NCBI GenBank assembly: GCA_016869735.1
Contig: VGDL01000001.1
Location: 1 to 64,000, forward strand
Direction of reading: 5' to 3'
DNA from: Alphaproteobacteria bacterium
GTDB taxonomy: Bacteria; Pseudomonadota; Alphaproteobacteria; Acetobacterales; Acetobacteraceae
Length of the DNA stretch: 64,000 nucleotides
The notes under the pieces were generated by a model, which was given only the letters and a program-made list of their open reading frames with translations, was not told the origin of the DNA and made no database searches. Made by a program: the position numbers and the translations under genes. Positions 55,629 through 64,000 of this stretch are shown piece by piece (position 1 is the first letter of the stretch; every line of letters starts with the position of its first letter).

Positions 55629-58606
55629 GACTGCTTCCCCTGATCCAGCCGGCCAAGCCGGGCTTCGAAAACTTGGCGCACCAAGGCGCCGCTGGATGCC
55701 ATCTGTGCGCGCAGCCCCGGAAGGTCAACGGGTGGCGTCGCGCAAAGTGGCCCCGCAACACGCAGCACGGCGGAAGCGGCGGGTTCGGGCAACCGATCCT
55801 CGCGCCAGGGGCCAAGGGTCAGGCGTAGAATACCACTGATGCCGCGCCAAAGCCGCTCAGCGGCGATCAGCGCCTCGGCCTCGGCGCTATCCAAGGCGTC
55901 GATTTTCGCCAGATTGGCGATGGCGATGCGCGTGGTGGTGGCCAGCACTTCCGGGTGGCGCGGGGCATGGCGCAATTGCAGCGCTTGGGCGATGAATTCC
56001 ACCTCCACCAACCCACCGGGGCGAAGCTTGACATCCCACGGCCCGTCGCCGGGCAATTCGCGCAGCATGCGTTGGCGCATGGCCAGCGCATCGGCAATGG
56101 CGGTCTTGGTCTTTTCGGGATTGGAAAGTGCCGCACGAATGGCCGTGCCGATGCGCCGCGTAAGCCCCGCCGGCCCCGCCACCACACGGGCGCGGGTCAG
56201 CGCCATGCGTTCCCAACTCCAGGCATCTTCAGCCTGGTAGCGTTGAAACGCGGCAAGTGAGACGGCGACCGGCCCCTTCGAACCCGATGGCCTGAGGCGC
56301 ATATCCACCTCATACAGCTTGCCCTCGGCCCCTGGCGCGGTGATGGCGCCGACCATTTGATGCGCAAGCCGCGTGAAATACTGAATGCTGGGCAAGGGGC
56401 GGATTGGCGGCGCGCCGCGCTTGGCCTTGGCTTCGCTCCCTTCGGCATCGGCGGCGTGATCATAAACCAGGATCAGATCCAGATCGGAACCGGGCAGCAT
56501 TTCCCGCCCGCCAAGCTTGCCCAAAGCCACCACGGCAAGCTGGCCACCCTTCACCACGCCATGCCGCGCGGTAAACTCCGCTGTCACGTGCGGCAACAGT
56601 GATGAAATGGCGGCATCGGCCAAGGCGCTGCGCGCTTCGCCTGCCGCATCGGGGTCTATGCTGCCTTCAAGGGTTGCGGCGTCAATGTCGAATTTGCCTT
56701 CCTGCACCAGCCGCCGAGACGCCTCCATCGCCTCCTCAAAATAACGCGCTTCCTTCACCAAGGCGGGCAGGGCCAAGGCAGCGCTGCCAATGCCGCCCCC
56801 GGCCCCCACCAGCAGCCCCTCAAGTGCAGAGGTGTGGTGCGCCAAATGATCTGCCAGTTGCGGTGCGGCGCCCAGAATGCCGGCCAAGCGTTCCAGCATG
56901 GGCGGGTTGTGCTGCAAAAGGCTCAAGACCTGCACGCCCGTTGTCAGCCGGCCAAACAAGGCATCCAGGCGCATCAGCGCCGCATCCGGTTCGCGCTGCT
57001 TGGCGAAGGCCGCGAGCAGGCTTGGCATCAGCGCGGTCAGCAATTCGCGCGCGCGTTCGCTGCGAATGGCGCGCGCATGGCCGTGATGCCAGCCGCGCAC
57101 AGTGGCCGCGATACTGCCGGGATTGCCATAGCCCATGGCGCGCAATGTCGCGATGGTGGCGGGGTCATCCTCAACGCCGGTGAACACCAAATCGCCCTGC
57201 ACCGCATCGGCGGCCAGCGTTGGTTCGGCTTCAAACATGCGCCCGTAATGCTGTTCCACGCGGCGCAGATGATGCGCGAATTCCTCGGCAAAGCCGGCGG
57301 TATCGGCGTAGCCCAGGAAGGATGCGATGCGCGCAATCCCTTCCTCATCTTCCGGCAGCCGATGCGTCTGCCGATCCGCCACCATTTGCAGCCGATGTTC
57401 AAGGCGCCGCAGGAAGCCATAGGCATCGGCCAGGTCAGCCGCGGCGCGGCGTTCGATTTTGCCGGCGGCGGCAAGGGCGGAAAGCGCGCCGAGTGTGGTC
57501 GGGTCTCGCAATGCGGGATCGCGCCCGCCCCAGATCAATTGCAGCACCTGGGCGGTGAATTCGATTTCACGAATGCCCCCCCGGCCCAGCTTCACATCAT
57601 GCCCGGCCAATTGCACCGTATCATGCGCGCCCTTCGCCCCCTTATGGGCGTGGATTTGCCGCTTGATGGAATGGATATCCGCCACCGCCGCGAAATCCAG
57701 GTAACGGCGCCAGACAAAGGGGCGAATTTCGCGCAGGAATGCCTCACCGGCGGCACGATCCGCCGCCACGGGCCGCGCCTTGATCATGGCGGCGCGTTCC
57801 CAATTCTGGCCCATGCTTTCGTAATAGGCGATGGCAGCAGGGATCGAGACCGCCAAGGGGGTTGCCGCCGGATCGGGCCGCAGCCGCAAATCGGTGCGGA
57901 ACACATAGCCATCCGCGGTGCGTTCTTCCATTAATCGGACCAGGTCGCGCGCAATCCGCACATAAATCGCCTGGGCGCGATCCGGGTCCTGCGCCGCCGC
58001 CGGATCGTAAAGCACCATCAGATCAACATCGGATGAGTAATTCAGCTCCCGCGCGCCAAGCTTACCCATGCCAAGAATGACCAGGCCCGATTGCCGCCCG
58101 ATGGATTTGGCATCCGCCTTGCCGCCACCGGTATGGCGCAAATCTCCCCGCGCCGCGGCATCGCGCAGCAGATGGGCGCAGGCGGTATCAATACTCAGCT
58201 CCGCCAAGTCGGAAAGCGCGCCAGTCACGCGATCCAGCCCCCAAAGCCCGCGAATATCGGCAAGCCCGGCCACCAGCGCCCCCTGGCGCTTGGCCTGGCG
58301 CAGCAAGCTTGCCAAGGCTGGGCGCGGTGTGGCGGGGTCCAGCCGCATCAACGGGTTTATGGCACGTTCAAAAGCCTCATCAGGGCCGCGTTCGGCCATG
58401 AAAAGCAGGGTGGGTGACTCACGCACCGCCAAATCGGCTAGATAGGGGCTATGACCCCCAAGCGCTTTCAATATCGCCGCGCCATCGGCGCTTTCGGCAA
58501 AGCGACGCTCCGCATCCCCCTTCTCGGTGAAATGCGCCCGGGCGAGGGCAGCGGCGGGCTTGTCGAATCCGCGGGGCAGGGGGAAAGCTGCTGGGGCAGG
58601 GGTCAT
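55625..58606 (-). CDS. glnE: Bifunctional glutamine synthetase adenylyltransferase/deadenylase
   Basis: 993 residues with two nucleotidyltransferase domains. The N-terminal one has GMGKLGARELNYSSDVDLMVLYD near residue 177 (the deadenylylase active site), followed by a PII-type helical region. The C-terminal one has ALGKLGGREMLPGSDLDLILVYDH near 690 (the adenylylase active site). It adds or removes AMP on glutamine synthetase according to PII signals. Its ATG is only 17 bases from the opposite GTG start of the AsmA-like gene. Confidence 0.96.
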   Translation of the reverse strand: MTPAPAAFPLPRGFDKPAAALARAHFTEKGDAERRFAESADGAAILKALGGHSPYLADLAVRESPTLLFMAERGPDEAFERAINPLMRLDPATPRPALASLLRQAKRQGALVAGLADIRGLWGLDRVTGALSDLAELSIDTACAHLLRDAAARGDLRHTGGGKADAKSIGRQSGLVILGMGKLGARELNYSSDVDLMVLYDPAAAQDPDRAQAIYVRIARDLVRLMEERTADGYVFRTDLRLRPDPAATPLAVSIPAAIAYYESMGQNWERAAMIKARPVAADRAAGEAFLREIRPFVWRRYLDFAAVADIHSIKRQIHAHKGAKGAHDTVQLAGHDVKLGRGGIREIEFTAQVLQLIWGGRDPALRDPTTLGALSALAAAGKIERRAAADLADAYGFLRRLEHRLQMVADRQTHRLPEDEEGIARIASFLGYADTAGFAEEFAHHLRRVEQHYGRMFEAEPTLAADAVQGDLVFTGVEDDPATIATLRAMGYGNPGSIAATVRGWHHGHARAIRSERARELLTALMPSLLAAFAKQREPDAALMRLDALFGRLTTGVQVLSLLQHNPPMLERLAGILGAAPQLADHLAHHTSALEGLLVGAGGGIGSAALALPALVKEARYFEEAMEASRRLVQEGKFDIDAATLEGSIDPDAAGEARSALADAAISSLLPHVTAEFTARHGVVKGGQLAVVALGKLGGREMLPGSDLDLILVYDHAADAEGSEAKAKRGAPPIRPLPSIQYFTRLAHQMVGAITAPGAEGKLYEVDMRLRPSGSKGPVAVSLAAFQRYQAEDAWSWERMALTRARVVAGPAGLTRRIGTAIRAALSNPEKTKTAIADALAMRQRMLRELPGDGPWDVKLRPGGLVEVEFIAQALQLRHAPRHPEVLATTTRIAIANLAKIDALDSAEAEALIAAERLWRGISGILRLTLGPWREDRLPEPAASAVLRVAGPLCATPPVDLPGLRAQMASSGALVRQVFEARLGRLDQGKQS

Positions 58607-58623
58607 GGGGGAATAGGGAAAGA

Positions 58624-61600
58624 GTGAGGCGGGTCGCAGGTCAAGCGGGGCGGGGGGTGAAGCTGCTGGCCAGAGTCTGCCTGACCTTGGCCTTGCTGGC
58701 TGGGCTGGCGCTTGGCGGCGCCGTCTGGCGGCTGGAACAGGGCCCGATCAGCCTGCCCTGGCTTGCCCGTCATGCCGAGAGCTTGGCCAATCATGCGCTG
58801 GCCGATCAAAATATTGTGATTGGCGCGGCGGAGATTTCCTGGGCGGGCTGGCGGGACGGGCATCGTTCGCCGATTGCCGTGCGGTTTTCCGATATCCGGC
58901 TTTCTGACAAGGAAGATGGGCTGATTGCCGTGCTGCCGCGGGTGGATGCGTCACTTTCCGCGGGCAGCCTGCTGCGCGGGCATATTGCCTTGCGCGGGCT
59001 GGAATTGCGCGGGCTTAGCCTGATCGCGAAGCGGGACAAGGCCGGCGCACTTTCGCTTGGATTGGCCGGAATACCAAAGGCCGAGCCCTCAGAAGCCGCA
59101 GCGGGTGAACTTGATGCCCTTGCCGAGATCATCACCGCCTGGCTGGCGCCGCCCAATGAAGAAACCGCGCTTTCGCCGATCCGGCGCATCGCGCTTGTCG
59201 ATACCCGGCTGGCGCTCTCTGATGAGGCTTCCGGGCGGGTGGTGAGTGCCAATCTTGCTTCCCTTGTCGTGCAACGCCGCGCCGCTGGCGGGTTGGAATT
59301 GGCCGGGCGTGCCATGCTGGAATTGGCGGATCAGCGCATTCCGGTGGTGATTGCCGGCAATCTGGAACAGGCACTTTGGCGCGGGGAGGCATCACTGACC
59401 GCGCAAGGCATTCGCCCGGCAGTATTGGCTGGGGCGAGTGCGGAATTGGCACCTTTGGCGGCGCTGGAAACTGAAGCGGAAATCACCCTGATTGCGCGTT
59501 TCGCCGGGGCGCCGCGGCCGGATTTGCTCGTGGGGCGGCTGCGCACCGGTACTGGGGTTTTGCACATCCCGAATGATGGTGGGGATTTGCCCTTCGCCGC
59601 CATCCTATTGGATGCGACCTTGGGTGATGACGTGGTGCGGGTGGAACGCTTGGCTTTTTCCCCGCAGCCTTCCCCGCGCCCTGGTGCCACCCCACCGCCC
59701 GAGGTTTCGGCAGCTGGTGAGGCGCGTTTGCGGGCGGGTGTCTGGGATGTGGCGGCTGATGTCAGGCTACGCGGCTTGGATATTGCCGATCTGCCGCATT
59801 ACTGGCCGCCAAGTGTTGCGCCCAAGCCGCGTGAATGGCTGGCGGAAAACCTGACTGCTGGCATGTTGCGCGAAGGCAATTGGCGCCTTGCCGCGCGGAT
59901 GGGTGCGGATGGCAGCGGCGCGGAAGTCACTGAGATTTCCGGCATGGCGCGGGCGGATGGTGTTACCGTCCATTGGCTGCGACCCATTCCGCCTTTCCAA
60001 GGCGTCAGTGGAGAGGCACGTTTTTCGCTCGATAAGATCGATATTTCAGCGACCAGCGGTCAGCAATCCGGCACGGATATTGTGGCCGATGGCGCGACGG
60101 TTTTGATCAGTTTCGCAACCGATCCGGAAATAACGCGGGTTGAGGCACAGCTGCGCGGCCCGCTGGCCGAAGCCTGGGGCATTCTGCGCCATCCAAGGCT
60201 CAAGATTTTCGAAACTCGCCCGCCGCCGATCAATGACCCAACCGGGGTGCTGGAAAGCGGGACGCTCAAACTTGTCTTTCCGCTGATCAAGACGCTGGAT
60301 ATTGAAGAAATTGATATTCAGGCAGAACTTGACGTGCGCGATTTGCGCATCCCGCGCATTGCCTTTGACCGCGATCTGGAACGGGGCGTTGCGCGCGTTT
60401 CGGTCACCAATACCGGGCTGACGGCAACGGGCACTGGCGTGCTTGGCGATATTGAAGCGCGCATCCGTCAGGAAACAGATTTTCGCAACGGCCAGGCCAG
60501 TGACATTGTTTCGCGTGAAATCATCTCAGCGCGCGCCGATGCGCGGCAATTGGCAGCACTTGGGCTGGATGGCAGGCCGCTATTGGAAGGCCCGGTGCAG
60601 CTTGATGTGCGGAATGAAACCCGGCGCAACGGGCAATCCCGGCTTGCGGTGCGGGCTGATTTGCGCGCGGCGACGCTAAACCTTGAACCCCTGGCCTGGA
60701 GCAAGCCACCCGGCACCGCCGGGAATGCCGAAGCCATGGTGCTGATGCAGGGCGGCGCGGTGACGCTGATTGAAAGCTTCCGCATCGAAACGCCGGATGC
60801 GCTTATGCGTGGGCGGGCAAATGAGGTCCGCCAGAACGTCCCGCAGCGGATTGAACTGACCAGCGCAACATTGGGGAGATCGCGTTTCACCGCTGAACTG
60901 CGCCCGCCCGCAACGCGCGCCGGCGGGCAATGGGCGATCAATCTGCGCGGGCCGGTTTTGGATTTGGCGCCGGCGCTTGGCGCCCATACAGCGCCCGACA
61001 AGCCCGCCGAGGAAGGCGCAGCCGCGCGCATTGCGGCGCGCTTTGATCGTGTGTTGCTGCCGCATGGGAAGGAAATTGCGGGGCTGGAAGCCGCACTCAG
61101 GGTCAATGCCTTTGGGGTTATGCAGCAGGCCAATATCAGCGCCCGCTTGCAGGAACGCGGCAGTTTTACGCTGAACATCACCCCTGATGGTCAGCGCCGC
61201 GCGCTGGGCCTAACCAGCGACAATGGCGGCGAATTGCTGCGCAGCTTTGATGTGCTGAAAACGATCCAGGGCGGCAAGCTGACGGTCACGGCGCATTTTG
61301 AAAATTCGCGCCCTGGCGCGATGCTCACCGGGGATGCGGTGCTGGAGGAATTTGTGGTGCGGGACGCGCCTGGGCTCGGCAAGGTTTTGCAAGCCATGAC
61401 GCTTTACGGGCTGGTGGATGCGTTGCGTGGCCCCGGCCTGAATTTCTCCCGCGCTACCATGCCCTTCAGCCTGAGCCCGGAGGCTTTGGTTTTGCAGGAT
61501 GCGCGGGCCTTTTCATCCTCGCTCGGCGTGACGGCCAAGGGGCGCTTGGATCGCGTGCGGGATACGGTTGACCTGGAAGGCACCATTGTGCCCGCCTATT

Positions 61601-61812
61601 TTTTCAATACCTTGCTTGGGCGTATTCCGATTTTCGGGCGTATTTTCAGCCCGGAAGAAGGTGGCGGCGTATTCGCCGTTTCCTATCGCATGCGCGGGCC
61701 GATGAATGATCCGCAGACCAGCATCAATCCGCTGGCCGCGCTAACACCGGGCTTCCTGCGCGGTATTTTTGGCATTGGTCAGGAACCGGCGGGGCAGGCG
61801 CCGCGGCAATAG
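58624..61812 (+). CDS. AsmA/YhdP-like large envelope protein (DUF3971 family)
   Basis: 1062 residues with a single N-terminal membrane anchor (LARVCLTLALLAGLALGGAVW) and a long beta-rich periplasmic body. The C-terminal AsmA_2-like region includes GGKLTVTAHFENSRPGAMLTGDAVLEEFVVRDAPGLGKVLQAM and FNTLLGRIPIFGRIFSPEEGGGVFAVSYRMRGPMNDPQ. YhdP and AsmA-like proteins bridge the periplasm and carry phospholipids to the outer membrane. The start is a GTG at 58624; an in-frame GTG at 58657 with GGGGCGGGG upstream is an alternative. It diverges from glnE. Confidence 0.88.
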   Translation: MRRVAGQAGRGVKLLARVCLTLALLAGLALGGAVWRLEQGPISLPWLARHAESLANHALADQNIVIGAAEISWAGWRDGHRSPIAVRFSDIRLSDKEDGLIAVLPRVDASLSAGSLLRGHIALRGLELRGLSLIAKRDKAGALSLGLAGIPKAEPSEAAAGELDALAEIITAWLAPPNEETALSPIRRIALVDTRLALSDEASGRVVSANLASLVVQRRAAGGLELAGRAMLELADQRIPVVIAGNLEQALWRGEASLTAQGIRPAVLAGASAELAPLAALETEAEITLIARFAGAPRPDLLVGRLRTGTGVLHIPNDGGDLPFAAILLDATLGDDVVRVERLAFSPQPSPRPGATPPPEVSAAGEARLRAGVWDVAADVRLRGLDIADLPHYWPPSVAPKPREWLAENLTAGMLREGNWRLAARMGADGSGAEVTEISGMARADGVTVHWLRPIPPFQGVSGEARFSLDKIDISATSGQQSGTDIVADGATVLISFATDPEITRVEAQLRGPLAEAWGILRHPRLKIFETRPPPINDPTGVLESGTLKLVFPLIKTLDIEEIDIQAELDVRDLRIPRIAFDRDLERGVARVSVTNTGLTATGTGVLGDIEARIRQETDFRNGQASDIVSREIISARADARQLAALGLDGRPLLEGPVQLDVRNETRRNGQSRLAVRADLRAATLNLEPLAWSKPPGTAGNAEAMVLMQGGAVTLIESFRIETPDALMRGRANEVRQNVPQRIELTSATLGRSRFTAELRPPATRAGGQWAINLRGPVLDLAPALGAHTAPDKPAEEGAAARIAARFDRVLLPHGKEIAGLEAALRVNAFGVMQQANISARLQERGSFTLNITPDGQRRALGLTSDNGGELLRSFDVLKTIQGGKLTVTAHFENSRPGAMLTGDAVLEEFVVRDAPGLGKVLQAMTLYGLVDALRGPGLNFSRATMPFSLSPEALVLQDARAFSSSLGVTAKGRLDRVRDTVDLEGTIVPAYFFNTLLGRIPIFGRIFSPEEGGGVFAVSYRMRGPMNDPQTSINPLAALTPGFLRGIFGIGQEPAGQAPRQ

Positions 61813-61824
61813 GAAGGGGTGCAC

Positions 61825-61844
61825 GCCAAGCGGCTTCGCTTGGC
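61825..61844. repeat. Small hairpin after the AsmA-like gene
   Basis: GCCAAGCG-gctt-CGCTTGGC forms a perfect 8-base-pair stem with a 4-base loop, 12 bases after the stop of the AsmA-like gene. It probably contributes to termination together with the next hairpin. Confidence 0.5.
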
Positions 61845-61855
61845 TTGAATTGGAC

Positions 61856-61891
61856 AAAAAAAGGGCGGCCCCGAAGGACCGCCCCATTTTT
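61856..61891. terminator. Bidirectional rho-independent terminator between AsmA-like gene and groEL
   Basis: GGGCGG and CCGCCC arms (61863-61868, 61879-61884) form a stem with inner CC/GG pairs. Read on the minus strand it is followed by seven T residues, ending the groESL transcript. Read on the plus strand it is followed by TTTTT, ending the AsmA-like transcript. Confidence 0.85.
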
Positions 61892-61907
61892 CGCAAGCTG
61901 CGATGGA

Positions 61908-63563
<1,656 letters not shown>

Positions 63564-63589
63564 TCAGGTTCTGATTGGAAAATCGGCGA

Positions 63590-63880
63590 TCAGGCAGCCA
63601 GGATGCCCATGACGTCGGATTCCTTCATGATCAGGAGCTCCTCGCCATTCAGCTTCACTTCGGTGCCGGACCACTTGCCGAACAGGATGCGATCGCCAGC
63701 CTTGACGTCGAGCGGACGAAGATCGCCCTTTTCGTTCAAGGTGCCGGCGCCCACGGCGACGACTTCGCCTTCCTGGGGCTTTTCCTTCGCGGTGTCGGGG
63801 ATGATGATACCACCGGCGGTCTTTTCTTCCGCATTAACGCGGCGAACCAGAACGCGGTCATGCAGGGGACGAAATTTCAT
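63590..63880 (-). CDS. groES: Co-chaperonin GroES
   Basis: The start is set at the ATG at 63880 ([15 protein letters not shown]) after GGAGAGG, giving 96 residues; the ORF-track extension to 63964 covers the 5' leader. The mobile loop [27 protein letters not shown] and the [31 protein letters not shown] ending are standard. It caps GroEL. A CIRCE element lies about 77 bases upstream. Confidence 0.97.
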   Translation of the reverse strand: MKFRPLHDRVLVRRVNAEEKTAGGIIIPDTAKEKPQEGEVVAVGAGTLNEKGDLRPLDVKAGDRILFGKWSGTEVKLNGEELLIMKESDVMGILAA

Positions 63881-63957
63881 AAGGTCCTCTCCTGAGCCTC
63901 GGGTTGATGACGGCTCGCTCTGGGAAGCCTGACCGGTCACCGGGGGTGCCCCGGCCG

Positions 63958-63984
63958 TTAGCACTCCCCCCAGAGGAGTGCTAG
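63958..63984. promoter_or_regulatory. CIRCE element (HrcA operator) upstream of groES
   Basis: TTAGCACTC-N9-GAGTGCTAG matches the CIRCE consensus with one deviation at the last base. It lies upstream of groES on the minus strand, so the operon should be repressed by HrcA and induced by heat. No hrcA gene is in the window. Confidence 0.93.
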
Positions 63985-64000
63985 CGATGTAGGCCGGGCG

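Noticed and set aside
56834-57934. 366-residue plus-strand ORF inside glnE
   Set aside because: It is antisense to the well-conserved GlnE and has no recognisable family pattern.

Overview
The window is GC-rich, densely packed bacterial chromosome. Several features point to an alphaproteobacterium, probably of the order Rhodospirillales and perhaps an Acetobacteraceae/Roseomonas-like bacterium. These are the DUF4167-prmC-prfA-hisS-ispG-rodZ gene order, a CBP3-type cytochrome bc1 chaperone next to a DUF177 gene, rpmF-plsX-fabH-ihfA-merR, several tripartite tricarboxylate transporter (TTT/Bug) genes, and a CIRCE-controlled groESL operon. The taxonomic placement is inference from gene content, not from a marker tree.

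Layout. (1) 1-2048, plus strand: a 5'-truncated RidA-family gene, an HdrC-like ferredoxin subunit, an HdrB/CCG-domain subunit and phnN, all overlapping or nearly abutting. (2) 2014-10204: a complete carbon-phosphorus lyase core on the minus strand (phnG-H-I-J-K-L-M plus a DUF1045 phosphoesterase). It diverges from a GntR/HutC repressor gene (phnF) and a second phnM-like gene; a perfect palindromic operator candidate lies between phnF and phnG. No phnCDE transporter is in the window. (3) 10211-13433: an uncharacterised three-gene envelope module (4-5 TM protein, lipoprotein, peptidoglycan-binding lytic transglycosylase-like protein). (4) 13506-16120: an Asd homologue that has lost both catalytic residues, and a chemotaxis receptor whose C-terminal PilZ domain is cut off by a frameshift. 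(5) 16210-21592: cytochrome c, an RraA-family protein, acetate kinase broken by a frameshift, fabI, a DUF3047 protein and a PcaB/PurB-type lyase.

(6) 21645-29950: a minus-strand housekeeping block for translation termination (prmC, prfA), histidyl-tRNA synthesis, isoprenoids (ispG), cell shape (rodZ-like), a nitronate monooxygenase-family enzyme and aspartokinase. (7) 30086-33029: ubiG, two palindromic repeats, yraN and gamma-glutamyltransferase. (8) 33200-36251: a three-gene CDP-sugar cassette (rfbF, rfbG, C-methyltransferase) bordered on the left by AT-rich DNA and on the right by a small membrane protein gene with its own AT-rich leader. (9) 36889-41905: bamE, bc1 chaperone, DUF177, rpmF-plsX-fabH, ihfA, a MerR regulator and tRNA-Pro(GGG).

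(10) 42109-54507, metabolic accessory region: a full tctCBA transporter, a SoeABC-type membrane molybdoenzyme, a polysaccharide deacetylase/CitE-like pair, and a second solute-binding protein with a CoA-transferase and an SDR dehydrogenase. (11) 54638-61812: a small protein with a C-terminal J-domain, peroxiredoxin Bcp, glnE and a very large AsmA/YhdP-like protein. (12) 61908-63984: groEL, groES and a CIRCE operator at the right edge.

Most genes in an operon overlap by 1-4 bases (ATGA or TGATG junctions), and convergent pairs are separated by only 6-12 bases or overlap. No insertion sequence, CRISPR array, prophage or rRNA was seen. The only stretch over 300 bases without a protein gene (41760-42108) holds the tRNA. 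The most unusual signals are the double-dead Asd homologue, the two frameshifted genes, the paired phnM genes with their shared operator, and the uncharacterised envelope trio. No clearly novel defence or mobile system was found.
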